A DNA stretch of 64,000 nt, taken from positions 13,144,001-13,208,000 of the forward strand of contig CP093831.1 of NCBI GenBank assembly GCA_033063855.1, in the 5' to 3' direction. A program made the position numbers and the translations under genes. Below are positions 1 through 10,292 of this stretch, in pieces (position 1 is the stretch's first letter; the number at the start of each line of letters is the position of its first letter). Origin of the DNA: Smittia aterrima. Lineage: Eukaryota > Arthropoda > Insecta > Diptera > Chironomidae. The notes beneath the pieces were generated by a model that was not told the DNA's origin, made no database searches, and was given only the letters and a program-made list of their open reading frames with translations.

Positions 1-238
1 TAAATTTGTTCAACTAAAAACGACAGAAAATAAATTAATCACACGATCATTGATTGGAGTTTTTATTGCTCAATGAATATTCTCATGCAACGAATAATGA
101 CAATTTGAAGCAGCGAGTCGGACTAATTCGAACCCTCGCGCATATATCCGCGCATTAGAAACATAAATCGGTTTATTCAATTCGCTCGAAAATATTTTTT
201 GTGTGTTTTGATTTTTTTAATCATAAGTAGATTTTAGA

Positions 239-1400
239 ATGATGTTCGGCGTGATTCTATCGCTGGTTTCGCTATTGTGCAATCTACTCTGGTTCCTTAG
301 TCATTTCGCTATATTTTTAATTCATTATTTCTTCGTTTTGCTGATTCTTCTCTGTGTCGTCTCAAAATTTATGAAACTCAAGACGGTGAACAGTGAATCG
401 ATTTCGAAGATATTTGGACCTGACTCGTATCCTGTGTCATATCTCGGATCTGTCTTTGATGTGCCGGAGAATTCAAAAGCAAGCTTCGAATATGTAAGTG
501 CTGACCTTTGAATTTTTATTGATTTTTGTCTTGAATCATAAACATTCTTACAGAGTTGCTCAAAGTCATGCCCGCGAATATTCTTCAGCCTTGACCTTAC
601 AGCTGACAATCATTTGGTCGTTTTGGACAAGCAAACACTTGAGAAAGCGAACATCCACAAACGAATAAGTCAGTTAAATTATGACGAGATTAAAGAACTT
701 GACGTATCCGCCCTTCATCCTTTGGGACAACAGTTTGGGCAACAAAACATTTTAACACTTGACGCGTTGCTTAAAATCATTGAGCCTTTGAATGTCGTCG
801 TTATACTTTATGCGACATCTTCAAACTCAGCCTTTGTTGAGAGTCTCAAAAATGCCATTTCGAATCACGAACCGATGTTCACGAAGAAAATTATTTTCTG
901 CACACGATCGCCTATCATCGTCTACAAGGTTTGTCATAAAATTTCTTTGTTTCACACTCAAAAGTTTTCTTCAATCGATTTTCTATTTTCAGTTGAGAAA
1001 AGTTTTTCCAACTCTCATTTGTGCAATGTGGATGGATAATCTTAGCTCTTGGCGAATGAACAAACGAATATTTAAACTTCTGACGATTGTTCGATCGATC
1101 TACGACGTGATTTTTCGAAACATCATCGCTCCCGTCATTGGAATCAGCTTAGTCTTTGTTCACAAAGATGAGTTCAACACGTGAGAGTTTAATCAAAGAT
1201 TAATTAGTAATTTCCTAAAATAAATATTTTTCTACAGAAACATTTCTGAACTTTGGCAGAACTCTGGTGTGATTCCAATTGTTTATTTCGTCAACTCACC
1301 AAGCGAGAAACGTTATTATCAAAACGTCATCAAAACTCGTTACCTGACAGCTTCGCTTCGCTCTGAACCTCAAATCATCTTTAACAGCAATAAAGTTTAA
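239..1400 (+). CDS. GDE1-like glycerophosphodiester phosphodiesterase homologue, probable pseudoenzyme
   Basis: Four exons, 239-493, 554-928, 993-1180 and 1238-1400, give 326 aa, close to the length of animal GDE1. The N-terminus is a long hydrophobic membrane segment (residues about 4-42). The rest follows the GDE1 (GDPD TIM-barrel) order: PEN at residues 76-78, a SLDLTAD strand at 97-103, a VYKLRKVFP segment and a C-terminal HKDEF...VIPIVYFVNSPSEKRYY block. GDE1 enzymes hydrolyse glycerophosphodiesters or lysophospholipids at membranes. Here the catalytic HRG is replaced by YLG (68-70), the second His-Asp by Asp-Lys (110-111), the Glu of E-x-D by Ser97, and the later acidic ligand by hydrophobic residues. 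The fold seems kept while catalysis seems lost. Two adjacent ATGs exist and the first is used. The alternative is a non-catalytic paralogue beside a normal GDE1 elsewhere in the genome. Confidence 0.75.
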
Positions 1401-1823
1401 GCCTCGATAATCAAACGAACGAATCGAAATCGTGCAGTATTCTCAAACCAAAAATCGAAAACATTAATTGATTAGCATTTAGTAATGATCGAATATTTAT
1501 CCTTCCGAAACGAACAAAACCTTTTTTATTTTTAAGTTGAAATCAGAAATATTTTATTATTTTTATTTATCTACTTAAGATCTCAGGAGCGACTAGACGT
1601 CAGGAAGTTTGCCATAAAAACAAATTCTTCTTCTCTTCTCCCGTACTATGAAACCATCCAAAGGAAATCAACATTTACTATCGATTAAGACAATTTCTTG
1701 TGTGCGATTCTTAGAAAGAATAAAATGACGAAAATAAAACCAAAACAATTTATTTTTAAAAGTTTTTTTTAATTGAAATTTTGTAAAAACCCAAACGAGC
1801 TCGATAAGATAGGCCAGCAATCT
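1401..1823. other. Convergent intergenic spacer
   Basis: The space between the 3' ends of the GDE1-like gene (+) and the first protease (-). It is AT-rich with A/T runs and AATAAA-like motifs near 1718-1740 that could serve as polyadenylation signals. No coding signal was seen. Confidence 0.5.
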
Positions 1824-2748
1824 TTAGAGCCCTGAGATTTCCCGAATGAATTCTCTTATCGATGGTTCTTCAATACGACCGTAAACAGCGGGAGCTGATC
1901 CGTCTCCACAAACCATTGAACCAAAGCTGACATAACCAACTTGAAGATTGTTGGCGAGAATTGCTGAACCAGAATCTCCGTCGCCTGTTTGCAAAAGATT
2001 AAATTGAATAACCAACTTCAAGAGTTATTAATGAAAAAAACTTACAAGAATCATAGAAATCGGCGGTCACACAGAACATTCGACTTGTCATTTGTCCTTC
2101 CCAGTGATTTCTGCATTCTGCTTGTAAGATGACATGTTGTTCTAGTTGCTGAAGATAAGTCGGAAGACTTCCGTTAGCCAGACGACCCTAGAAAAGAAGT
2201 TAAATTATTTTCAAAGTCGCTAAAAATTATATAAAAGTTACCCATCCCGCAAGTGACACTTCAACCCCACCGCAAACTCCACAACATTCAGCATTGCAAG
2301 GAGGTGGCAAAGAAATCGGTTCAATGAAAGGAAATCCTTCAAGGCGAGTTCCTTCGTTAACTCGAATGACAGCGACGTCGAAATCCCAAATAACTTGACC
2401 GGTACTTAACGCAATGCGACGATATTGAGGATGAAGGAAATAATTATCAACAAAGAAGACGTGACCGCCAGTAAATCGACTGGTTGATCCTCCCCAGAGA
2501 TTGATAAGCGTAGGAGGAGTGTTCAAATCAAGACAATGAGCTGCTGTCAAAGCAAACTGCGGACTAAGAACAGAAGCTCCGCAGAAATATCTTCCTTGAT
2601 CGAACAAACCAAGATGATGAGGGAAATCTGCGATATCCGCATCGCGACCGTTCACAATTCGTCCTGAGACACTTTCATCTTGAGTCGGAAGACTCTTTGC
2701 AAACGCGAGAACTGCGAGAAAAATTACAACCGAAGCGAATGATTTCAT
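1824..2748 (-). CDS. Secreted S1A serine protease, array member 1
   Basis: Exons 2748-2242, 2187-2046 and 1984-1824 encode 269 aa. The start at 2748 is chosen because MKSF opens directly into a signal peptide (residues 1-19); an upstream in-frame ATG would bury it. Activation is predicted at R30|IVNG, the only array member with an arginine there. The triad is His71 (TAAHC), Asp124 (WDFDVAV) and Ser221 (CDGDSGS). An aspartate sits at the position of trypsin Asp189, six residues before the serine. A cysteine cluster CNAECCGVC lies between the two barrels. The last intron splits the Cys codon just before GDSG. The family hydrolyses peptide bonds outside the cell and a gut role is likely. The stretch around Asp102 is longer than in its neighbours (STGQVIWDFD). 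Trypsin-like or collagenase-like specificity cannot be settled from sequence alone. Confidence 0.9.
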
Positions 2749-2892
2749 TTCGAAAGCTTGACTGAGACATGAAAGAAAATGTTTTGAAATCAAAAACTTC
2801 TTATCGCACGAACTTTGCACGTATCAAAAGATTTGAAAATAGAAATTAATCCGTTTTATTGAACGCAAGATTTTCTTTGTCATCGCTCTAGT

Positions 2893-3840
2893 TTACACGC
2901 TAGTCATTTGTCGAACCCAGTTGCGAACTGATGCAGCTTCAAGACGAACGTAGACAGCAGGCAAAGTTCCATCTCCGCAAATTTCTGAACCAAAGCTTAC
3001 GAGACCGACAAGTCTTCCGTCACGAATAATGGGGCCACCTGAGTCACCTCCGCAAGAGTCTCTGCCATTTTCAACAGTTGTACAGAAGAAGTTATCAGAA
3101 ATTCCTCCCCAAAGACGGCCACACTCGGCATGATCGAAAAGTGATTTCTGGACTTGAAGGAGATTAATTGGTGCTACTCCAGCTTCGTTGGCTCCCCATC
3201 CTGTGACTGTAATGTCAGATCCAGCAATGCAAACGTCACAGCAGGCGGTAGCGCAGTTGTTGGACATTGCAATTGGTTGAACATTCGGCAAATTTTCAAG
3301 ACGGTTTCCATCCTGTGATGAAATCAATTAAACAATTGTTTTGACCAAATAATTTAATAATTACGGCAACTCGAAGAACAGCGATATCATTGTCAAGTGT
3401 CCACCAATCGTAATTCGGATGCAAATTGTAACTGTCGACGATGAAAACATGTCCACCAGTCAAACGACTTGTCGATCCACCCCAAAGATTAATCTAAAGG
3501 AAGATCTTTAAAGTCTTGTTTTCACAGTTTTAAATTCGAAGCTAACCAAACTCGCTGGGGTATCGAACTCTAAGCAATGAGCTGCTGAGAGAGCCCATAG
3601 TGGACTGATGTTGGCAGCACCGCAAATGTATCCTCCGAATGAAAGATCCAAAAGCCCCAAATGATGTGGGAAGTTAGCGATATCAGCTGGGCTTCCACCA
3701 ACGATCAAAGGCGAGTGAACGATTCTCTGTCGTCGGAAGAATGGAGTTCTGAGACTAAGTCTCTCAGTGTATTTCGGAGCTCTGCACTGAGAAGCTTCGA
3801 AAACCGCTAACAAAACCAACAATCCGCAAATCACTTTCAT
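2893..3840 (-). CDS. Secreted S1A serine protease, array member 2
   Basis: Exons 3840-3547, 3493-3365 and 3312-2893 encode 280 aa, with both introns in phase 0. The ATG at 3840 starts a signal peptide (MKVICGLLVLLAVF, mature near Cys19). The propeptide is longer than in other members (about 25 residues) and ends SPL45|IVGG, so a hydrophobic residue precedes the new N-terminus. The triad is His88 (SAAHC), Asp134 (LDNDIAV) and Ser232 (CGGDSGGP). The cysteine loop is CATACCDVC. This is the only array member with the fully canonical GDSGGP and it lacks the last introns of members 3, 5 and 6. A TATA box lies at 3885-3893. Likely a secreted digestive endopeptidase; the substrate is unknown. Confidence 0.9.
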
Positions 3841-3884
3841 GATGAACACTTGAAGTAAAGTAAAAACTGAGCGGCATTGATATT

Positions 3885-3893
3885 CCTTTTATA
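3885..3893 (-). promoter_or_regulatory. TATA box of protease 2
   Basis: TATAAAAGG on the minus strand about 45 bp upstream of the start codon. A GATA-type TGATAA lies just beyond it at 3907-3912. Confidence 0.6.
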
Positions 3894-4062
3894 GTCGAAA
3901 ATTCATTGATAACGAAGCATTATCAACGTGTTTCCCAATGAAGAGAACATAAAAATTTGGACAAGCCACGCTTTATCATTGTCAACAGCGCACGTCGTTG
4001 ATTCAATCAGAACATTGATAAAAATTTATTTTAAAATTAAACCACTTGAAGATATCAAATAT

Positions 4063-5037
4063 TTAGAGGTTTGTGTGTTGTGTAATGAAGCTTCTGATTT
4101 GAGGATTTTCAACACGAACGTAGACGGCTGGTCTCGATCCGTCACCGCAAACAGTTGATCCGAAACTGACGACACCAACTTGAACTCCATCACGAACGAC
4201 GGCAGATCCTGAATCGCCATTGCAACTGTCTTTTCCGTTTTCAATGATTGTGCAGAACATTCTGTCAGTAAGGAATCTCCAGAAAGGAGCGCATTCTGTG
4301 TTGCTCATCACAGGCTTTGAGACTTGCATGAGAAACTCTGGGAGTGAACCTGTAAAAGAAATATTTGACTTGAAGTCTTCAAGAGTTAATTTTGCCACTG
4401 ACCATCATCAACTCGTCCCCATCCAGCGACATCAACATTGTTGCCATCAGGGCACACACCGCAACATCCAGAAGTACATGTTGGCGGAAGTGGGATTGGT
4501 CTAACATGAACAAAGCCTTCGAGTGGAGTTCCCGGCTTTAAAGAAAAGAAAAAAAAAATTATTTCGTGAAATTTCGACTTCAAAATAAAATTCCTTACGT
4601 TCACAGCAATAACAGCGATATCGTTGTCGAGAGTGATACGACTGTAACTTGGATGGAGAATGTATCTGTCGACAAAGAAGAGATGTCCACCATTGATTCG
4701 ACTTGTTGATCCACCGTACAAATTGATCTTGAGAAGAAAGTGTTTTTAATATTTTCAATTTTCTGATAACTTAAAAATATTTTCTCACGAGTTCTGGAGC
4801 AGTTCCTGAATGCAAGCAGTGAGCAGCAGACATAGCCCAAAGTCGATGAATGTTTGAAGCACCGCAGATATATCCACTAGGTCCTCCTCTAACCATATCA
4901 AGCAATGCTAGCGAATGAGGGAAGTCAGCAATGTTAGCTGATTCACCTCCAACAATGAATGGATCATTGTCGACACTTCTTGCTGACGAAAGCTGAAGAG
5001 CTGCTGCAAGCGCGAGAATCACGAAAAGCTTGTTCAT
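4063..5037 (-). CDS. Secreted S1A serine protease, array member 3
   Basis: Exons 5037-4789, 4727-4599, 4535-4403 and 4349-4063 encode 265 aa. The ATG at 5037 opens signal peptide MNKLFVILALAAALQ. Activation is predicted at DPF27|IVGG. The triad is His73 (SAAHC), Asp119 (LDNDIAV) and Ser217 (CNGDSGSA), with an Asp at the S1-pocket position. The cysteine loop CTSGCCGVC is at 146-154. The third intron falls in phase 1 between GRVDD and SLPEF. The signal-peptide region is nearly the same as in member 5, which indicates recent duplication or conversion. Probably a gut-lumen endopeptidase acting with its neighbours. Confidence 0.92.
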
Positions 5038-5087
5038 TTTCACAGCTCACACTTAATTGATTGAATTGAAAATATTTATTTATTCGC

Positions 5088-5095
5088 TATTTATA
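5088..5095 (-). promoter_or_regulatory. TATA box of protease 3
   Basis: TATAAATA on the minus strand about 50 bp upstream of the ATG, with TGATAA at 5101-5106 directly upstream. Confidence 0.55.
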
Positions 5096-5148
5096 TGAAT
5101 TGATAAAAAAGCATTGACGCAGTCAAACTAATCTTTGGTTTATCAACT

Positions 5149-6033
5149 TTAGAGATTATTTTGAGGGCGAAGCACTAAATAACAACAATTTGATATCTTA
5201 AGAGTTGAATGAAGTTTGGCATCTTTAATATGTCCCAAGATGTGATCCAAGGAGCTCGTCTCGAAGCCACAGCTCACACACAAAAATCGATCGTGATTTC
5301 TTTGATGCTTTTTGAAATCGTCACAATTTATAAATCTTTGCTTGCACTCTCCAATAGTGCATACAAAAGAAGCTTTTATGTGACTTCCGATGTGGCTTAT
5401 CAGAGATAGCTTGCTCTTAAAATATTTGCTGCAGAAATCACATCGAAATCTTTCAATGAAATGAGCTCTGATTTTATGTTGATCCAAAAGTTTTGAATGA
5501 AAGAAAAATTTCCCGCAAACGTTGCACTCGAACGTCACATTTAGTTTCTCAAAATTGCTTGGAGTTGAAAATGTATTTTTCTTGTTATTCTGCTCTTGAT
5601 TGTCGTTGCATAGAACTTCCGAGAACTTATTCAAGTGGTTGCGAAAATAATGTTTTCTGAGTTGCTCACGCGATGTCACGCTGAACTGACACTTGATACA
5701 AATCCACATTCGCCCTTTTTTGTGGACTGCAGATGTGTGTTTACTTTTAATGCGGCTGCAAGGGAAGCTGAGATCACAGAACGAACACTTTTGTACTCTC
5801 TCGTCACACTTTGGTTCGCAGCCTCTGTAGTTGCACTTTCCGCATTTGTTTTCAATCTTTTTCAAATGAATTTCCAAATCGCCGAGTTTTCTTGTTGCAT
5901 AGCCGCATCTCACGCAAATAAAATACTCTACAAACAATTCAGCTTTTAATCTCCACGGTTTATCAAATTTCTTCAAGTTACATTGGATATTTCTCATTTC
6001 TTGGCTTTCCCGAGTCACCGCTGCTGTCGCCAT
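5149..6033 (-). CDS. C2H2 zinc-finger protein, single exon
   Basis: An uninterrupted 294-aa frame with no introns, ending about 110 bp upstream of the protease 3 start codon on the same strand. C2H2 or C2H2-like fingers lie at residues about 83-104, 112-133, 170-191, 198-217, 225-247 (with a wide C-x4-C) and 252-275. Cys pairs at 40-43 and 64-67 look like degenerate fingers. The finger linkers are irregular rather than TGEKP-like, unlike classical DNA-binding arrays. No ZAD domain or other partner domain is seen. Most likely a nuclear nucleic-acid-binding protein, target unknown. It interrupts the protease array and shares no features with it, so it may be a retroposed or independently inserted gene. 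The start at 6033 is the first ATG of the frame. Confidence 0.85.
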   Translation of the reverse strand: MATAAVTRESQEMRNIQCNLKKFDKPWRLKAELFVEYFICVRCGYATRKLGDLEIHLKKIENKCGKCNYRGCEPKCDERVQKCSFCDLSFPCSRIKSKHTSAVHKKGRMWICIKCQFSVTSREQLRKHYFRNHLNKFSEVLCNDNQEQNNKKNTFSTPSNFEKLNVTFECNVCGKFFFHSKLLDQHKIRAHFIERFRCDFCSKYFKSKLSLISHIGSHIKASFVCTIGECKQRFINCDDFKKHQRNHDRFLCVSCGFETSSLDHILGHIKDAKLHSTLKISNCCYLVLRPQNNL

Positions 6034-6622
6034 ACTCTCTACTCGTTAATAACTCAAATAAAACTAAAATAGTTTTCGATTAAATTCTTATACCAAAGCG
6101 AATTGCGTCAAATGCAATATTCGTGATTTGCAACGTTTCAACTAAAGATCGAATTTCATTCTGACGTCGACCGCACAGAAATGTTTCGATATCTATCGCA
6201 ATGAGATGTTTAGGCTAAATGTTGAGATCGTCAGCTTCAAATTAAACAAAAAACAAAATACGATCAAACAGCACGTGGATCATAAATTAATGCTGGAGGA
6301 AATTTTATCATTATTTATCCAATGACGAAACAGAGAAATTCCCGCGCTCCTTTAAACACAAAAAATTGTTTTGACATCAATCCATTGATGTTATCAAATG
6401 AAATTAAAAGATATCCGGCTTTCATATTTTTCTTCGTATTGTTTGACTTTTGTTTAATTTCCTCTTGTTTTACAAAGCCACTTAAGCCTTTGAGATATCT
6501 TATCGCTTTCATTCAGAAAAACCCAAACATCAAACAGAACTTATCAAAAGATTAAAAAGGCATAAAATTAATTCAAGCTAAGCTTTATTTGCAAGTTGAA
6601 TTACGAAAGGAAAACAAACGAT
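6034..6622. other. Spacer between zinc-finger gene and protease 4
   Basis: AT-rich spacer holding the presumed zinc-finger promoter and the 3' flank of protease 4. Short frames occur on both strands around 6315-6555 but overlap each other and resemble nothing known. Confidence 0.5.
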
Positions 6623-7509
6623 TTAAACTCCAGTGTGTTGAAGGATGAAGCTTCTGACTTCCGGTTCTTCAATTCGAGTGTACACAGCTGGTCTTGATCC
6701 ATCACCGCAAACAGTTGATCCGAAGGCAACGAGTCCAACTTGAATTCCATCACGAACGACAGCAGATCCTGAGTCGCCATTGCAGCTGTCTCTTCCGTTT
6801 TCGATCAACGTGCAGAACATTCTTGATGTGATTGAGTTCCAGAAGTTTGAGCATTCATTGTTGGGGACAATTGCTTTGTCAACTTGTTGAAGGAATTCAG
6901 GCAAAGATCCATCATCAACACGGCCCCATCCTGTCACGAAAACATTGTTTCCTGGAACGCAAACACCACAGCAAGCAGATGCGCATGATGGAGCAAGAGG
7001 AACTGGGCTGACATTAGGGAAACCTTCGAGTGGAGTTCCAGGCTGTTGACAAAATAATTTTTATTTCATTGATTAAAGAATTCAAAAAATAATTTCTTAC
7101 TTGAACTCCAACAACTGCGATATCGAAATCGAGATTGACGCGGTTGTACCTTGGATGGAGAGTGTAGCTTTGAACGAAGAAAAGATGTCCTCCAGAGATG
7201 CGACTGTTTGATCCACCCCAAAGATTAATCTAAAGAAGAAAAATATTATTTGACTTAGTCACTTTGATTCTTGTTCATTCTTACGAGTGCGGGAGCAGTT
7301 CCAGATTGCAAGCAATGAGCAGCAGTCAAAGCCCAAAGGCGATGGATGTTTGAAGCTCCACAGATTGATCCTCTTTGCGTATCGAACATTGCAAGTTGAT
7401 GAGGAAAGTCAGCAATTTCTGCTGGGATTCCTCCAACAATAAATTGTTCGGCACATGACGAAAGCTGCAAAGCTGCAGAGAGCACGAAAATTGCGAAAAG
7501 CTGGTTCAT
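6623..7509 (-). CDS. Secreted S1A serine protease, array member 4
   Basis: Exons 7509-7285, 7229-7101 and 7042-6623 encode 257 aa, the shortest of the array. Signal peptide MNQLFAIFVLSAALQL is followed by a very short propeptide and predicted activation at EQF23|IVGG. The triad is His65 (TAAHC), Asp111 (LDFDIAV) and Ser209 (CNGDSGSA). The cysteine loop CASACCGVC is at 138-146. The two 3' introns found in members 3, 5 and 6 are absent, so the C-terminal half (PGTPLEG to the stop) is one exon. An Asp is at the S1-pocket position. Likely gut endopeptidase. Confidence 0.92.
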
Positions 7510-7556
7510 TGTTTGAAATAAAAAAGCGACTGAGTTTTCCCTAACAAATCAACGCT

Positions 7557-7564
7557 CTTTTATA
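7557..7564 (-). promoter_or_regulatory. TATA box of protease 4
   Basis: TATAAAAG on the minus strand about 50 bp upstream of the ATG. Confidence 0.55.
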
Positions 7565-7718
7565 TCAAATCTTTGATTAGATATCTTTCGATTACAATAA
7601 GTTGTTGAGCCTTAAGATAAGCTATCACAGATATTACAAGCTTTGGAAAAACCTGGAGAAAAAAAAACAAAAGTTTTGATTTAATTTTTTATTACTTCTC
7701 GGATTTAAATGAAAGTTC

Positions 7719-8710
7719 TTAAACATCGACGAATCCTGCGATAAAGTTGCGAACTGTTGCATCTTCGATACGAACGTAGACAGCTGGTAAATTTCCAGCT
7801 CCACAAACGGGGTCGCCAAAAGCAACAACACCAACTTGAACTCCATCTCGGACAATTGGCGATCCGCTATCGCCATGACCTAATTATTTAAAAGAAAGGA
7901 AGTTGTTGTGAAATTGTAAAAGTTTTTTTTAATAAAATTGTAACTTACAAGAATCTCTTCCGTTTTCGATAATTGTACAGAAGCTTGAAGATGAAATAAG
8001 AATTTGGGGCCACACTCTCCAGCTTTCAACGCACAATGCTTGATCCATGATTGGTTTCGAGACTTGTCGTAGCAAGTCAGGAAGCGCGCCTAAGAAATAT
8101 TTTTTTTTACACGGGAATTCTTTCAATTAATCAAAGAGTTCCATACCAGTTTCAATGGCTCCCCATCCAGATACAGAAATTTCAGAGCCGCCTGGGCAAA
8201 CCCCACAGCAAGCTGCTGTACAGATTGATGGAATTGGAATAGGAGTAACATGGGCAAAGCCTTCGAGTGGAGTTCCTGGCTGAAAAAGTTTACTTTAGTG
8301 AAATGAAAACAATTTTATTTTTTTTAACTCACTTGAACTTGAATCACAGCGATATCGAGATCAAATGTGTTGCGGTTGTATCCTGGATGAAGAGTGTAAG
8401 CACTGATGAAGAAGATGTGACCTCCAGAAGTTCTGCTCGTTGATCCTCCCCACAAACTCATAAGACTTGGATGAGTTCCAAAATCTACGCAATGAGCAGC
8501 AGTCAAAGCCCAAAGTCGATGAATGTTCGAAGCTCCACACATGTAACCACTTAAAGTACCGGCAACCATATCGATAAGTGCAAGTTGATGAGGAAAATCA
8601 GCGATTTCTGCTGGTTCACCTCCAACAATAAACGGATCTTTGTCGACACTTCTTGCTGACGAAAGTTGAAGCGCTGCTGCAAGCGCGAGAATCACGAAAA
8701 GCTTTCCCAT
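7719..8710 (-). CDS. Secreted S1A serine protease, array member 5
   Basis: Exons 8710-8333, 8279-8147, 8089-7949 and 7879-7719 encode 270 aa. The signal peptide (MGKLFVILALAAALQ) matches member 3 almost exactly. Activation is predicted at DPF27|IVGG. The triad is His73 (TAAHC), Asp119 (FDLDIAV) and Ser222 (CHGDSGSP). The cysteine loop CTAACCGVC is at 146-154. The intron that members 2, 3 and 4 have before the LWGGS strand is missing, while an intron in the Cys codon before GDSG is present, as in members 1 and 6. The region before GDSG (PQILISSSSFC) differs from the SRMFC of other members. Likely secreted digestive protease. Confidence 0.92.
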
Positions 8711-8765
8711 TTTGGTTCTCTAAACTTCTTCGATGAACTAAAATCGGTTTCATAGCTTTTTTCAG

Positions 8766-8773
8766 TATTTATA
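8766..8773 (-). promoter_or_regulatory. TATA box of protease 5
   Basis: TATAAATA on the minus strand about 55 bp upstream of the ATG, with GATA-type motifs (CGATAAG, TGATAA) further upstream near 8800-8820. Confidence 0.5.
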
Positions 8774-8870
8774 GCTTAGCCGAAGCCTTAATCAGCAGCT
8801 TATCGTTTAGTTATCACAAAAAATGGATTGGAAAGCGATTGGGAAAACCAGTAAAGCTTTTCGAGTAAAC

Positions 8871-8887
8871 CCGGCTTTTTAAGCCGG
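8871..8887. repeat. Short perfect inverted repeat
   Basis: CCGGCTT and AAGCCGG separated by TTT form a 7-bp stem upstream of protease 5. It is unusually GC-rich for its surroundings. No function can be assigned. Confidence 0.4.
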
Positions 8888-9259
8888 CAAAATGATTTCA
8901 ATTAATGGATTTTCCAGTTGTGAAGTGTAATCATAAGGACAACAAAATGTAAACTAGAAATTCGTAGAAAGCTCAATGATTATGAGAGCATCCTACTTCT
9001 GGAAGTTCGACAGGCTGGCTGCTGAGGGTTTAGAGAGAGATATTTATAAAACTTTGAGTTTGTTTTGTTGATATCATTGAACTCAACTTCAAAAAAAATC
9101 CTGATTAGATTAAATTTGTCGCAAGTAGCACCAAAATCAAAATACGTGAGATAAGCTATCAGAGAACTTCTAGACACGCTTTGGAAAAACCCTCCGAATT
9201 AAATCCAATGACAATCAATTTTGAAATCTCTTCAATAATTTTTTTTATCTTATTAAATT

Positions 9260-10243
9260 TTAAACATCAACAAATCCTGTGATAAAGTTACGAATCGTAG
9301 GCTCTTCAATTCGACAATACACCGCCGGGAACGTTCCATCTCCACAAACTTCTGAACCAAAGCTAACAAGCCCAACTTGAACGCCATTGCGAATAATTGC
9401 AGAACCGCTGTCGCCATTGCCTTTGATTAAAAATAAATTTGAAAAACAAGAATTTAGAAATTATTTTTAACTTACAAGAATCTCTGCCGAATTCAATTCG
9501 AGTGCAGAATTTTGAATGCGAGATTGGAATTCCAGAGGCCCCCCAATTCGACCAGTAATCATTGCAAACATCAAGATCAATAATGTCTTTCGATACTTGT
9601 CGGAGATATACTGGAAGTGATCCTACAAAATATTTTTAATTTAATATCCGTTCATCGAACATTTCTTTAATAAATTTGTACCATTTTCGAGTCGTCCCCA
9701 TCCAGCAACAGTAATAGGATTTCCTTCTGGACAAACCCCACAGCAGTCAGAATTGCAAATTGGTGCAAGAGGAATTGGAATTACGTGGGCAAAGCCTTCG
9801 AGTGGAGTTCCAGGCTAAATGAAAAAATTTTAATGTTTGATTTTAAACAAATAAAACTTTAAACTTACATCAACTTCAATCATTGCAACATCGAGATCAA
9901 GTGTGGCTCGGTTGTATCCTGGATGAAGAGTGTAACTTCTAATGAAGAAGAGATGTCCTCCAGAAGTTCTGCTCGTTGATCCTCCCCATAAGTTTACAAG
10001 TTCAAACGGAGTTCCTAAATCTAAGCAATGGGCCGCAGTTAAAGCCCAAAGTCGATGAATGTTTGAAGCTCCACACAAGTAACCACCTGGTCCACCTCGA
10101 ACCATATCAATTAATGCAAGTGCATAAGGAAAATCAGCGATCTCTGCTGGATCGCCTCCAACAATTAGTGGATCTATGCTTTTGCATGTTGACAATTGAA
10201 AAATTAATGAAAACACGAAAATCACGAGAAGCTTCAACATCAT
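9260..10243 (-). CDS. Secreted S1A serine protease, array member 6
   Basis: Exons 10243-9869, 9814-9682, 9622-9476 and 9420-9260 encode 271 aa. Two adjacent ATGs (10243, 10240) both open the same signal peptide (LKLLVIFVFSLIFQ). Activation is predicted at DPL26|IVGG. The triad is His72 (TAAHC), Asp118 (LDLDVAM) and Ser223 (CNGDSGSA). The cysteine loop CNSDCCGVC is at 145-153. The exon plan is that of member 5, and both end in FVDV, so the two are close duplicates. The loop before the catalytic Cys (GASGIPISHSKFC) is longer than in other members. Likely secreted digestive protease. Confidence 0.92.
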
Positions 10244-10282
10244 CGTTTGAGTGAGAACTGAAAGGAAAGCTTCACTTTTTTT

Positions 10283-10292
10283 CCTTTTTATA
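10283..10292 (-). promoter_or_regulatory. TATA box of protease 6
   Basis: TATAAAAAGG on the minus strand about 40 bp upstream of the start codons. Confidence 0.55.

Noticed and set aside
5635..5949. 104-codon plus-strand frame.
   Set aside because: Lies entirely antisense to the zinc-finger gene.
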